Positions 1-8,508 of a DNA stretch of 64,000 nt are shown piece after piece; within the stretch, counting starts at the first letter, position 1; each line of letters starts with the position of its first letter. Both the position numbers and the translations under genes were made by a program. The DNA is from Pseudomonas sp. GD03944 (lineage in GTDB: Bacteria; Pseudomonadota; Gammaproteobacteria; Pseudomonadales; Pseudomonadaceae), in contig NZ_JAOCAH010000001.1 in assembly GCF_029839275.1 (NCBI RefSeq), positions 310,001 to 374,000 on the forward strand, written 5' to 3'. Under the pieces are notes generated by a model. That model made no database searches, was not told where the DNA came from, and worked only from the letters and a program-made list of their open reading frames with translations.

Positions 1-2179
1 GCTTCTGCTGCTTGTCTTCCAGGTCCTCGGCGGTGAGCTTGCGGGCCAGGTAGAAGCGCGTCTTGAACAGGCGCACCAGCTCCTTGGCGATGTCCGCGTG
101 GTTGACCAGGGTGGCCGCGATGTAGCTCAAGTCGAAGCCCAGGCGGATCTGCTTGAGGTAGCGCGCGTAGGCACGCAGCAGCGCCACGTCGCGCCACGGC
201 ATGGCTGCGGTCAGCACCAGGCGGTTGAAGGCATCGTTCTCGGCGTCGCCGCCGACGATGTGCACGAAGGCATCCTGCAGGGTGTCGTTGAGCTGCTGGA
301 TGTCGACATCCAGGCCTTCGGCGTAGGTGAAGGCGAAATCATGGATCCAGAACTCGCGGCCATTAAGCTGGTGCAGGCGGTACGGGAACTCGCCCAGCAC
401 GCGCAGGCCGAGGTTTTCCAGGATCGGCAGCACGTCCGACAGCGGCAGCGGCGTGTCGGCGTGGTACAGCTTGCAGTGCAATTGCTGGCCGTCCTGGGAC
501 AGCGGCTGGTAGAAGCTCATCACCAGCGGCCGCTCGTTGCTCAGGCTCAGCAGGTGCTGCATGTCCACCACTGCCGAGTGCGGCGCGAAACGCTCGCGGT
601 AACCGGCCGGGAAGCCACCCGGGAAATCGGCCAGGACACTGGTGCCCTTGGCCTCGCCGAAGCTTTCCACCATCAGGTTGACGTAGTCGTCCTTCCACGA
701 ACGGCAGGCCTGGATGACTTCCTTCTCCAGGCGCGCGGTGTCGATCTGTACCTTGTTCTTCGGGTCGACCCGCAGGATGAACTGCACCCGCGCCAGCACC
801 GACTCGGAGAAGAAGGTCCAGAACTCGCAATCGGTGGCCTGCAGGCGCTCCATCAGCACCTGCTGGATCTTCAGGCGGGTTTCGGTGGAGTACACGTCGC
901 GCGGCACGTAGGCCAGGCAGTAGCAGAAGCGGCCATAGGGATCGCGGCGCAGGAACACGCGGATCTTGTTGCGCTCCTGGATCTGCACGATCGACATGGC
1001 GGTGCTGAACAGCTCGTCCACCGGGGTCTGGAACAGGTCATCGCGCGGCAGCACTTCCATGACCTGGGCCAGTTCCTTGCCCAGGTGAGCGCGGGCGTCG
1101 AAGCCCGAACGCTGCTCCACCGCCGCCACCTTGCGGCGGATGTAGGGAATGTCCCACACGCTCTGGGCATAGACCGCCGAGGTGTAGAGGCCCATGAACC
1201 GGCACTCCTTGACCACCCGCCCCTTGCTGTCCAGTTCGCGCACGGACACGAAGTCCGGGTAGGCCGGACGGTGCACGCGGCTCGGGATGGCCGCCTTGGC
1301 GAACGACAGCAGCAGCGGCTCGCGCAGGTAGCTGACCGCCTCCGGCTCGATATGCAGCTCGTCGCGGGTCAGGCCGGTGCGCAGGCGCTTGGACAGGCCC
1401 AGCAGCGAGGATTCGTCATAAACGATGGTGCCACCGTCCGGTGCATCGGCGACGGTGAATTCTTCATAACCGAGGAAGGTGAAGTGGTTGTTGGACAACC
1501 AGCCCATGAACACCTTGATTTCTTCCAGCTCGGCGCCTTCGACCTTGAGCTTGGCCTTGCCCAGCCAGGCCAGCAGTTCCTGGGCCTTGGCCTTCATCGG
1601 TTCGAAGTCGGCGACGCTCAGGCGCACGTCCTCGAACACGTCGTGCAGGGATTTCTCCAGGCTCTTGAGCTCGGCCGCGCTGGCGCAGCGGTCGATCTCC
1701 AGGAACATCAGCGCTTCCTGCTGCACGTCCTTGCCCTGGGTGCCCTTGGGCAGCACTTCCTGCAACTCGCCCTTCTTGTTGCGGCGCACGCTGAACACGC
1801 TGTTCTGCAGGGTGTGGATGCTGTAGCCGCGGCGGTTCAGTTCCATGCGCACCGAGTCGACCAGGAACGGGATGTCGCGGTGCAGGATTTCCACCGCGGT
1901 GTGGGTGGACTGCCAGCCGTGCTTCTCGTAATCGGGGTTGAACGCGCGGACCACCGGCTGGCTGGGGTCGAAGCGCTCCAGCAGGCGCCAGGACGACAGC
2001 GTGCAGCCGACCAGGTCGGACAGCCGGCGTTGGGTGAGTTCTTCCAGGGCGATGATGCCGAAGAATTGGTCGGCGAACAGCGCGACTTGTGGCAACGCCT
2101 GTTCACTGACGTGCTGCGCCAGGGCCGCTTGCAGTTGGTGCTGGAAGTCGGCTTTGCTAGCCGCGGTGAAGAACGCCAT
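1..2179 (-). CDS. gdhB: NAD-specific glutamate dehydrogenase, N-terminal part (cut by window edge)
   Basis: Oxidative deamination of glutamate to 2-oxoglutarate with NAD, in the cytoplasm. The open frame runs from an ATG at 2179 (GGAG-type ribosome site just upstream) off the left edge, giving about 726 residues. The large bacterial NAD-GDH family has about 1600 residues, so roughly the first 45% is here. The protein starts MAFFTAASKADFQHQ and contains the characteristic N-terminal stretches of this family, such as VEILHRDIPFLVDSVRMEL and FLGYEEF. The dehydrogenase core lies outside the window. The gene faces away from the 5-oxoproline genes, but its substrate glutamate is the product of 5-oxoprolinase, so the two fit metabolically. 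A 702-codon frame on the opposite strand is only its antisense shadow. Confidence 0.93.
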   Translation of the reverse strand, partial: MAFFTAASKADFQHQLQAALAQHVSEQALPQVALFADQFFGIIALEELTQRRLSDLVGCTLSSWRLLERFDPSQPVVRAFNPDYEKHGWQSTHTAVEILHRDIPFLVDSVRMELNRRGYSIHTLQNSVFSVRRNKKGELQEVLPKGTQGKDVQQEALMFLEIDRCASAAELKSLEKSLHDVFEDVRLSVADFEPMKAKAQELLAWLGKAKLKVEGAELEEIKVFMGWLSNNHFTFLGYEEFTVADAPDGGTIVYDESSLLGLSKRLRTGLTRDELHIEPEAVSYLREPLLLSFAKAAIPSRVHRPAYPDFVSVRELDSKGRVVKECRFMGLYTSAVYAQSVWDIPYIRRKVAAVEQRSGFDARAHLGKELAQVMEVLPRDDLFQTPVDELFSTAMSIVQIQERNKIRVFLRRDPYGRFCYCLAYVPRDVYSTETRLKIQQVLMERLQATDCEFWTFFSESVLARVQFILRVDPKNKVQIDTARLEKEVIQACRSWKDDYVNLMVESFGEAKGTSVLADFPGGFPAGYRERFAPHSAVVDMQHLLSLSNERPLVMSFYQPLSQDGQQLHCKLYHADTPLPLSDVLPILENLGLRVLGEFPYRLHQLNGREFWIHDFAFTYAEGLDVDIQQLNDTLQDAFVHIVGGDAENDAFNRLVLTAAMPWRDVALLRAYARYLKQIRLGFDLSYIAATLVNHADIAKELVRLFKTRFYLARKLTAEDLEDKQQK

Positions 2180-2258
2180 GGTTGTCTCCGTTTTTGGGCT
2201 TGTTAGTGCGGATCGTGTTGCATGTCCTAGATCAACCTTAGACCGGGGTTCACAGGTC

Positions 2259-2390
2259 GTTGGAAAACGAAGGCGAGACAGGCAAGACAAGGCAAAAATG
2301 GCCGGGTGAAACGGGCATTGCGCGCAGCGGATGGGCACTCGGGGGGCATTTTTGACGCTGTAATGCCAGCGCAGGCGGTTTTCGACAACC
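2259..2390 (+). repeat. Dispersed MITE-like intergenic repeat, copy 1
   Basis: About 130 bases related to the reverse complement of 27852-27987. Shared blocks include GGCAAGACAAGGCAAAAA and, near the far end, a GCCAGCGCAGG-type stretch. The outer ends are imperfect inverted repeats (GTTGGAAAACGA and TTTTCGACAAC). This copy is more degenerate than copy 2. It occupies most of the gap between gdhB and the TRAP terminator; no gene is seen in the rest of 2180-2532. Confidence 0.7.
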
Positions 2391-2532
2391 TGTTGCTGGG
2401 CAGCGGTCCTCCAACATGAAAGGCTGAGCATGACTCGATGGTCACAGGTGCCGAACGAGCTTAACGGCAGTGCATGAACCTACGCTTGCCGTCGCGCGAC
2501 ATTTTCGTTCACCCCTGCTCGCCCCCTGTAGG

Positions 2533-2566
2533 AAAAGGCCCCTCGCAGCGTGCTGGGAGGGGCCTT
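2533..2566 (-). terminator. Rho-independent terminator of the dctPQM transcript
   Basis: Stem AAGGCCCCTC (2535-2544) with GAGGGGCCTT (2557-2566), followed on the minus strand by TTTTCC. It lies 18 bases past the dctM stop codon. Confidence 0.85.
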
Positions 2567-2583
2567 GGTGACCGGTGAAGGGG

Positions 2584-3894
2584 TCAACTGGCGGTCATGG
2601 CGTCAGGCAGGGCCAGCACGATCTCGGGGAATACCGTGATCAGGCCGGCCATGAACACCAGCAGCAGGAAGAACGGGAAGCTGGCCTTGGCCACCGTCCA
2701 CATGTCCTTGCCGGTGAGGTTCTGGATGACGAACAGGTTGAAGCCCACCGGCGGCGTGATCTGCGCCATCTCCACGGTGAGGATGATGAAGATGCCGAAC
2801 CACAGCAGGTCGATCCCCGCCGCCTGCACCGCCGGCAGGATCACCGCGGTAGCCAGCAGGATGATCGAGATGCCGTCCAGGCAGCTGCCGAGGATGATGA
2901 AGAAGATCATCAGCGCCGCGAGCAGCACGTAGGGCGACATCTGCTTGGCGATGATCCAGTCGGCCAGTGCCGCCGGCAGCCCGGTGAAGCTCATGGCCGC
3001 GGTCAGGTAGGCCGCTCCCAGCAGGATGAAGAAGATCATGCACGAGGTGCAAACGGCCCCCAGCAGGCTCGACATGAAGGTGTCCACCGTCAGCGAACGC
3101 GAGTACAGGGCGATCAGCAGTGCCCCGACCACACCCAGCGCGGCCGCCTCGGTGGCCGTGGCGATGCCGCTGTAGATAGACCCGATCACGGCGATGATCA
3201 ACAGCACCACCGGGATCAGCAGATGGGCACGGCGCAGCTTTTCCCGCAGTGGCAGCGCGGGTTCTTCCTCGGGCAACTGGGCGGCATTGAGCCTGGACCA
3301 GATCATCAGGTACCCAGAGAAGATCGCCAGCAGCAACAGGCCAGGCAGGATGCCGCCGATGAACAGACGCGATACCGAGACCTGGGCCCCCACGGCGTAG
3401 ACGATCATCATGATGGAGGGCGGGATCAACAGGCCCAGGGTGCCGGCACCCGCCAGCGAGCCCATGGAAATGCCTTCCGGGTAGCCACGGGATTTCAGCT
3501 CCGGCAGCGAAATACGGCCGATGGTGGCCGCCGTGGCGGCGGACGACCCGCTGACCGCGGCGAAGATGCCGCAGCCCAGCACGTTGACGTGCAGCAGGCG
3601 GCCCGGCAGGCCGCGCACCCAGGGCGACAGCCCCTTGAACATGTCTTCCGACAGTTTGGTGCGATAGAGGATTTCCCCCATCCAGATGAACAGCGGCAAC
3701 GCCGTCAGGGTCCAGCTGGCACTGGCGGTCCAACTGCCGGACGCGAGAATGGAGCCGGCAGGCGCCCCCCCGAACAGCTCCATGCCGATGATGCCGACAC
3801 CGAGCAGCGACAGGGCTACCCAGACACCGCCGCCCAGCAGCGCGAACAGCGCCACCAGCAGGGTGATTCCGATGATTGTGTATTCCACGGTCAA
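2584..3894 (-). CDS. dctM: TRAP transporter large permease (DctM/SiaM family)
   Basis: Large inner-membrane subunit of a tripartite ATP-independent periplasmic transporter, which drives import of an organic acid with the sodium or proton gradient. At 436 residues it has the usual DctM length and is almost wholly hydrophobic, with about a dozen membrane spans. It starts MTVEYTIIGITLLVALFALLG. Family stretches are visible, for example GSSAATAATIGRISLPEL and GLLIPPSIMMIVYA. It is the last gene of dctP-dctQ-dctM; the gap to dctQ is 46 bases and a terminator follows. The operon lies beside 5-oxoprolinase genes and shares an upstream motif with them, so 5-oxoproline is the inferred substrate; sequence alone does not prove this. 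Confidence 0.93.
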   Translation of the reverse strand: MTVEYTIIGITLLVALFALLGGGVWVALSLLGVGIIGMELFGGAPAGSILASGSWTASASWTLTALPLFIWMGEILYRTKLSEDMFKGLSPWVRGLPGRLLHVNVLGCGIFAAVSGSSAATAATIGRISLPELKSRGYPEGISMGSLAGAGTLGLLIPPSIMMIVYAVGAQVSVSRLFIGGILPGLLLLAIFSGYLMIWSRLNAAQLPEEEPALPLREKLRRAHLLIPVVLLIIAVIGSIYSGIATATEAAALGVVGALLIALYSRSLTVDTFMSSLLGAVCTSCMIFFILLGAAYLTAAMSFTGLPAALADWIIAKQMSPYVLLAALMIFFIILGSCLDGISIILLATAVILPAVQAAGIDLLWFGIFIILTVEMAQITPPVGFNLFVIQNLTGKDMWTVAKASFPFFLLLVFMAGLITVFPEIVLALPDAMTAS

Positions 3895-3940
3895 CTCACT
3901 GTGATCGGGTGGCCTCGGCCACCGTGGCTATTGGGATGGC

Positions 3941-4444
3941 TCATTCGCTCATCACGCCCGGGGTGTCGTCTTCGAACCGGCGGCCCTTGCACACCAGCAC
4001 CAGGCGCTCGGTCATGGCGATCACCAGGATCGCGGTGCCCAGCACCATCGGCAGCTGGGGAATCCACATCGGGATGGGCAGCAGGCCGGAGGACACTTCC
4101 TTGAATTCGTAGGACTCGAGCACGAACAGCGCGCAGTACCACGCCAGGTAGGCGGCGATCACCAGCCCGACGACATTGCTCAGCACCTCGACGGCGAACA
4201 GGCTGCGGCGTGGCAACACGCGAAACAGCAGTTCGACGCGAATGTGCGCGCCGCGCATCAGGGCGTAGGGCAAGGCCAGGAAACCGGAGGCCGCCATGCA
4301 ATAGGCCGCGAATTCATCGGTCGACGGGATCATCGTGCCGAACTGCCGGGCCAGGATCTGCGCGACGATCAGCACGCAGATCAGGATCAGGAACACGCCG
4401 GCCAGCAGGCCGGACAGGGTGTACAACTTACGGAGCCAACTCAT
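3941..4444 (-). CDS. dctQ: TRAP transporter small permease (DctQ family)
   Basis: Small membrane subunit of the TRAP transporter, which pairs with DctM. I choose the ATG at 4444 (MSWLRKLYTLSGLLAGVFLI, 167 residues), which has GAGGCG about ten bases upstream. A GTG at 4492 in the same frame would add 16 residues that look unlike the family. Four hydrophobic spans are visible: LLAGVFLILICVLIVAQIL near the N-terminus, FAAYCMAASGFLALPYAL, VVGLVIAAYLAWYCALFV and LPMVLGTAILVIAMTERLV. It sits between dctP (gap about 120 bases) and dctM (gap 46 bases) on the same strand. Confidence 0.9.
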   Translation of the reverse strand: MSWLRKLYTLSGLLAGVFLILICVLIVAQILARQFGTMIPSTDEFAAYCMAASGFLALPYALMRGAHIRVELLFRVLPRRSLFAVEVLSNVVGLVIAAYLAWYCALFVLESYEFKEVSSGLLPIPMWIPQLPMVLGTAILVIAMTERLVLVCKGRRFEDDTPGVMSE

Positions 4445-4563
4445 GGCGCAAACGCCTCGCACGCAGAGGGAGCGAGGGACAAGGTGCTGCACCTTGCCAC
4501 TCGGGGAGTGAAACGCTCATCGACGGTGATGCGGGGTACGCCGGGCGCGCCCCATGCCCGCCC

Positions 4564-5550
4564 TTACTGACGGTAGGCCTCGATGATCGCCTTGCCTTCG
4601 GCGCCGGTGCGCTCCAGCCATTCGGCGGCCATGGTCTCGCCAATCTTCGCGAAACCGACCTCGACCTCCGCCGGCGCGTCTTCACTGACCTGCATGCCCT
4701 TCTCGGCCAGGGTGGCGACCAGTTGGCTGGTCTCGGCCTGGGCGGCAGCCCAGCCCTGCTTCTCGGCACGCTCGGCGGCAGCCAGCACGGCCTGCTGGGA
4801 GGCTTCCGGCAGGCGGGCGAAGGCACGGGCGTTGACGATCACGAAGTTCTTCGGAATGAACGCCTTCACGTCGTAGTAGTACGTGGAGAAGTCCCAGGCC
4901 TGGGTGTCCACGCCGGTGGTCGGCGAGGTCAGCATGCCGGTGATCATGCCGGTGCTGAATGCCTGGGGCACTTCACCGGTGTTGATCACCGTGGGGATGG
5001 CGCCCATCAGTTCGGTCATCCGCGAGGTGGCCGGGTTGTAGGCGCGGAACTTCATGCCCTTGAAGTCGGCCATGGTGGTGATCGGGGTCTTGGTGAAGAT
5101 GCTCTGCGGCGACCAGGGCATGGCGTACAGCAGCTTGACGCCCTGCTTGGCCAGGCGCGCTTCCACCGCCGGCTTGCTGACTTCCCAGAGCTTCTGGGCA
5201 TCGGTGTAGTTGCGGGCCAGGAACGGCACGCTGTCGATCTCGAAGATGGCGTCTTCGTTGCCCAGCACGGACATCAGCACTTCACCGACCTGCACCTGGC
5301 CGGTCTGCACCGCCCGCTTGACCTCGGGGCGCTTGAACAGCGAGGAGTTGCTGTGCACGCGAATCACCAGCTCGCCCCCGGTGGCGGTGGACACGTCTTC
5401 GGCGAACGACTTGGCGACCTTGGTCAGCGAGTTGCCATCGGGCTGCTCGACGCTCATGTTCCAGCGCTCGGCGGCCTGGGCGGACATCGCGCCAAAGGCA
5501 AGCACGCATGCCATGGCCGAGAGGGCAAAACGGAACGGGGCTTTCTTCAT
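4564..5550 (-). CDS. dctP: TRAP transporter periplasmic solute-binding protein (DctP family), candidate 5-oxoproline receptor
   Basis: Periplasmic receptor that delivers its ligand to DctQM. The start is the ATG at 5550 with GGAG 7 bases upstream; the longer frame reaching 5745 adds a non-signal-like extension. The 328-residue product has a clear signal peptide, MKKAPFRFALSAMACVLAFG...SAQA. Family landmarks are KFRAYNPATSRM near residue 168, which carries the arginine that binds the ligand carboxylate in DctP proteins, and GEVPQAFSTGMI near 193. Known: a DctP subfamily from Bordetella pertussis binds pyroglutamate. Inferred: this receptor does the same, because it lies beside a LysR gene and shares upstream motif A with the pxpABC promoter. 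The specificity is a prediction only. Confidence 0.92.
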   Translation of the reverse strand: MKKAPFRFALSAMACVLAFGAMSAQAAERWNMSVEQPDGNSLTKVAKSFAEDVSTATGGELVIRVHSNSSLFKRPEVKRAVQTGQVQVGEVLMSVLGNEDAIFEIDSVPFLARNYTDAQKLWEVSKPAVEARLAKQGVKLLYAMPWSPQSIFTKTPITTMADFKGMKFRAYNPATSRMTELMGAIPTVINTGEVPQAFSTGMITGMLTSPTTGVDTQAWDFSTYYYDVKAFIPKNFVIVNARAFARLPEASQQAVLAAAERAEKQGWAAAQAETSQLVATLAEKGMQVSEDAPAEVEVGFAKIGETMAAEWLERTGAEGKAIIEAYRQ

Positions 5551-5644
5551 GGTGTTCTCCTGATCATTATTCTGTGTACTGGCCACGGGGGTGAGCGCCA
5601 GTGTTGGGGAAGACGATTCGAGTCTCAGTGGATCGCCACAGGCT

Positions 5645-5688
5645 GTCCAACTAGAAAAACCGGGGGCACATGATCGGAATTCGTTATG
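5645..5688 (-). promoter_or_regulatory. Upstream regulatory module A (dctP promoter region)
   Basis: On the minus strand, about 95 bases before the dctP ATG: GGTTTTTCTAGTTGGAC (5661 to 5645), with a second block GAATTCCGATC starting 23 bases upstream of the TTTTTCT. The same bipartite pattern and spacing occur in modules B, C and D. As in B, CCCCCG separates the two blocks. It is a likely binding site for the neighbouring LysR protein. The rest of the 319-base gap 5551-5869 is dctP leader and a weak GC-rich hairpin near 5829-5853. Confidence 0.65.
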
Positions 5689-5869
5689 AGACGAAACGAG
5701 ACGACCCGGTCCATCGCGCACCACATTGGTGCGCTTTCGACCCATCCAAGATGCGAACGACGCAACGGCTCAAGCCCGGCCTTCCCCGGACTCGAGCGGC
5801 ATGAAATAAGGGGGATACGGGACGCGGAGGCCGGGCACATCAGCACCCGGCCAGGCCCATAGCGGCCGC

Positions 5870-6820
5870 TCAGGCGGTGGCCGTCTTCTGTTCGCTGACC
5901 GGGGTGGCCAGCGACATCATGCGTTCGCCCATCCGCTCGCCGTACTCGACCAGCACCTCGCAGGCCAGGGCGATGATGTCCTCGCTGAGCTCCAGGCCGA
6001 CCCCGGTGCGCCAGGTGGCCACCACGTTGAGCGGCGACGGTTGCGGCACGCCCTGGAGGATGGTCAGCACGTCGCGCTTGATCTCTTCGCTGACCAGCGC
6101 CGCCGGCAGCGCGCCGATGCCGAAGCCATCGCGGATCAGGCGCGTCATGGCCGCCACCGAGTTCACGCAACTGATACGCGGGGCGCTGACGTTGCCCGCG
6201 TGCAGCAGGTTGAGGATGTCCTGGTGCGGCCGGGAATTCCTGGAGAAGGTAATGATGCGTTCCTTCGCCAGCTCATCCATCGAACCGTAGTCCCGGTCGT
6301 ACAACGACCCGGTCGGCACGATCCACTGCACCGGGAAACTGGCCAGTTCCAGGTTGCGCACGCTGTCGCCGTGCACCATGTCGGTCTGGAAGATGATGTC
6401 CAGGTAACCCTTCTGCAATTGTTCGCTGAGGTTGCGCGCGGTGTCGGCGGTCAGCTCGATCTCCACCGCCGGATAGCGCTCCATCAGCTTTGTTACGAAG
6501 GGACTCAACCAGGTGTGAATGACGGTATCCATCGCCCCCACACGGATACGCCCCTGGATGTTCCCGGTGTCGCTGATCGACTGCTTCAACGCCTGCATGG
6601 TATCGATCATGCGCTCGGCATATTCGAGCACCTTCTGCCCCTCGGGGGTCAGCGATACGCCCTTCGAATCACGCAGGAACAGGCGCGTGCCCAATTCGTC
6701 TTCCAGCGCGGCAATCCGGCTGGAAATGGAAGCCTGGGTGCTGAACAGTTTTTCCGCCGTGAGGCGAAAACTCTTCAGCCGTGCCACCCAGACAAAGGTC
6801 TCGAGAAATCTCAGGTTCAT
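5870..6820 (-). CDS. LysR-family transcriptional regulator, likely regulator of the 5-oxoproline locus
   Basis: DNA-binding activator or repressor of the LysR family. The start is the ATG at 6820 (MNLRFLETFVWVARLKSFRL, AGAGGG upstream), giving 316 residues, the typical length. The frame extends further upstream but that part is out of register with the family. The winged HTH is at residues about 14-60 (LTAEKLFSTQASISSRI, then LEDELGTRLFLRDSKG); the rest is the effector-binding domain. It lies between dctP (same strand) and the divergent porin gene, and inverted copies of one motif bracket it (modules A and B). Further copies precede pxpA. I infer that it controls transporter, porin and oxoprolinase, probably with 5-oxoproline as effector. 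Confidence 0.9.
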   Translation of the reverse strand: MNLRFLETFVWVARLKSFRLTAEKLFSTQASISSRIAALEDELGTRLFLRDSKGVSLTPEGQKVLEYAERMIDTMQALKQSISDTGNIQGRIRVGAMDTVIHTWLSPFVTKLMERYPAVEIELTADTARNLSEQLQKGYLDIIFQTDMVHGDSVRNLELASFPVQWIVPTGSLYDRDYGSMDELAKERIITFSRNSRPHQDILNLLHAGNVSAPRISCVNSVAAMTRLIRDGFGIGALPAALVSEEIKRDVLTILQGVPQPSPLNVVATWRTGVGLELSEDIIALACEVLVEYGERMGERMMSLATPVSEQKTATA

Positions 6821-6932
6821 GGCCGACTCGACCCTCTGTGCATTGACGTTCCACGGCTCACATGAGCACGCACCAACCGCTCGATAAAGCACGTTGCATG
6901 CCAGCGAACCGCTCGCGCATGGCACACCGGCG

Positions 6933-7004
6933 CATCGGTTTTTCTTATCGGCCACCCCCGTTTTTTCTCGTTGGACGCTCGCGCAACGCGCTTCCAAGAA
7001 TGCG
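6933..7004 (+). promoter_or_regulatory. Regulatory module B and promoter of the porin gene
   Basis: Blocks in order: CATCGGTTTTTCTTATC (6933-6949), TTTTTTCTCGTTGGAC (6961-6976), GCTCGC, then AAGAATGCG (6996-7004). Every block recurs at identical spacing in module D before pxpA, including 19 bases between TTGGAC and AAGAAT. TTGGAC could be a -35 and AAGAAT a weak -10, with the T-rich repeats (23 bases apart) as the LysR target. The remainder of the 325-base gap 6821-7145 shows nothing else clear. Confidence 0.7.
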
Positions 7005-7145
7005 CCGGCGGTATCGACGCCCCCGTGAGGTCCTCGGTCTTGCGGGGCCCGGCGATACGCCTGCCCTGATAACAACAACTACAGATCGCGCTCTGCCAAG
7101 CAGCTGGCCCAGGCCGCTGTGCGCTCATCACCAGGAGACAATCGC

Positions 7146-8363
7146 ATGACCCCAACCCATCGCATGGCGGCGCTACTGCTCGCCAGTGGCCTCCCCGGTC
7201 TGGCTCACGCCGACTTCATCGACGACAGCAAGGCCAGCGTCGAACTGCGCAATTTCTACTTCAACCGCGACTTCCGCCAGGAAGGTGCACGGGACAAGGC
7301 CGAGGAATGGGCCCAGGGTTTCCTGCTGCGCCTGGAGTCCGGCTACACCGAAGGCACCGTCGGCTTCGGTGTCGACGCCCTCGGCATGCTCGGGGTCAAG
7401 CTCGACTCCGGCGACGGCACCGCCGGCAGCGGCCTGTTGCCGGCGGACGGCTCCGGCGGCTCGCAGGATGAGTATTCCAAGCTCGGCCTGACCGGCAAGG
7501 TCAAGGTCTCCAACAGCACGCTCAAGGTCGGCGCCCTGCACTTCCGCAGCCCGATCGTCTCGGCCAACGACTCGCGCCTGCTGCCGCAGACCTTCCAGGG
7601 GGCACTGCTCAACGTCCAGGAGATCGACAACCTGATCGTCCAGGGTGGCCAGATCAACCGCATCAAGGCCAACAGCTCCACCGACTACACCAAGATGAGC
7701 GCCAACCGCATCGGCGGCACCAGCGACGACTTCGTGTTCGGCGGCGCCGACTACAAGATCACCCCGGCCCTCACCGCCGGCCTGCACTACGGCAAGCTCG
7801 AAGACATCTACCAGCAGTACTACGGCACCCTGAGCCACCTGTTGCAGCTGGGCGAGGGCCAGTCGTTCAAGACCGACCTGCGCTACGCCAGCAGCCGCGA
7901 GGACGGCAACTTCCGCGACATCGACAACCGGGCCTTCGGCGCGATGTTCACCTACAGCCTGGGCGGCCACGCCGTGGGCGCGGGCTACCAGCGCATGAGC
8001 GGCGACGACCCGTTCCCGTACATCGCCAGCAGCGACCCGTTCCTGGTCAACTTCGTGCAGATCAACGACTTCGCCAACATCGACGAACGCTCCTGGCAGG
8101 TGCGCTACGACTACAACTTCGCCGCCATGGGCATTCCCGGCCTGACGTTCATGACCCGCTACATCTCGGGCGACAACGTGCAGGTCGGCGCCAGCAACGG
8201 TGGCAAGGAGTGGGAGCGCAACACCGACATCGGCTACGTGTTCCAGGAAGGCGCACTGAAGAACCTCGGCGTGAAATGGCGCAACGCCACGGTTCGCTCC
8301 AACTTCGGCAACGACCTCGACGAAAACCGTCTGATCCTCAGCTACAGCCTGGCGCTCTGGTAA
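7146..8363 (+). CDS. OprD-family (OpdO-like) outer-membrane porin
   Basis: Substrate-selective outer-membrane channel for small carboxylates. The start is the ATG at 7146 with CAGGAGA 7 bases before it; an in-frame start at 7119 lacks a signal sequence. The product has 405 residues: a signal peptide (MTPTHRMAALLLASGLPGLAHA), then the OprD-family opening DDSKASVELRNFYFNRDF, internal GTVGFGVDALGMLGVKLDSG and RLLPQTFQGALL, and the C-terminal strand ending ILSYSLALW with a final aromatic residue. Known from memory: P. aeruginosa OpdO of this family is linked to pyroglutamate uptake. Here the gene shares a conserved promoter with pxpA, so I infer a 5-oxoproline channel; the symbol is left blank because the subfamily was not tested. 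Confidence 0.9.
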   Translation: MTPTHRMAALLLASGLPGLAHADFIDDSKASVELRNFYFNRDFRQEGARDKAEEWAQGFLLRLESGYTEGTVGFGVDALGMLGVKLDSGDGTAGSGLLPADGSGGSQDEYSKLGLTGKVKVSNSTLKVGALHFRSPIVSANDSRLLPQTFQGALLNVQEIDNLIVQGGQINRIKANSSTDYTKMSANRIGGTSDDFVFGGADYKITPALTAGLHYGKLEDIYQQYYGTLSHLLQLGEGQSFKTDLRYASSREDGNFRDIDNRAFGAMFTYSLGGHAVGAGYQRMSGDDPFPYIASSDPFLVNFVQINDFANIDERSWQVRYDYNFAAMGIPGLTFMTRYISGDNVQVGASNGGKEWERNTDIGYVFQEGALKNLGVKWRNATVRSNFGNDLDENRLILSYSLALW

Positions 8364-8370
8364 CAGGCCC

Positions 8371-8403
8371 GCCCACGGTCGGCCCGAGCGGCTGGCCGTG
8401 GGC
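8371..8403 (+). terminator. Hairpin after the porin gene, possible terminator or attenuator
   Basis: Stem GCCCACGG (8371-8378) with CCGTGGGC (8396-8403), 8 bases after the porin stop. There is no T-run, so it may only slow or process the transcript that continues to the chemoreceptor. Confidence 0.4.
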
Positions 8404-8508
8404 GCTTACCCCCTCACCGTTGACCCTGCGTCAAAATGGTGCTCAAGTTGTACGACAACCTGCCGACTCTTGGGCATATAACAATGACAATGGCGCGAAG
8501 GAGTTACC

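Noticed and set aside
98..2206. A 702-codon plus-strand frame
   Set aside because: Antisense shadow of gdhB, whose minus-strand product matches the NAD-GDH family along its length.
5829..5853. GC-rich hairpin downstream of the LysR gene as terminator
   Set aside because: Stem is imperfect and no T-run follows; too weak to list.
5645..6976. Inverted motifs around the LysR gene read as transposon ends
   Set aside because: No target duplication, no transposase, and the same motif lies at conserved promoter distances before other genes, so regulation explains it better.
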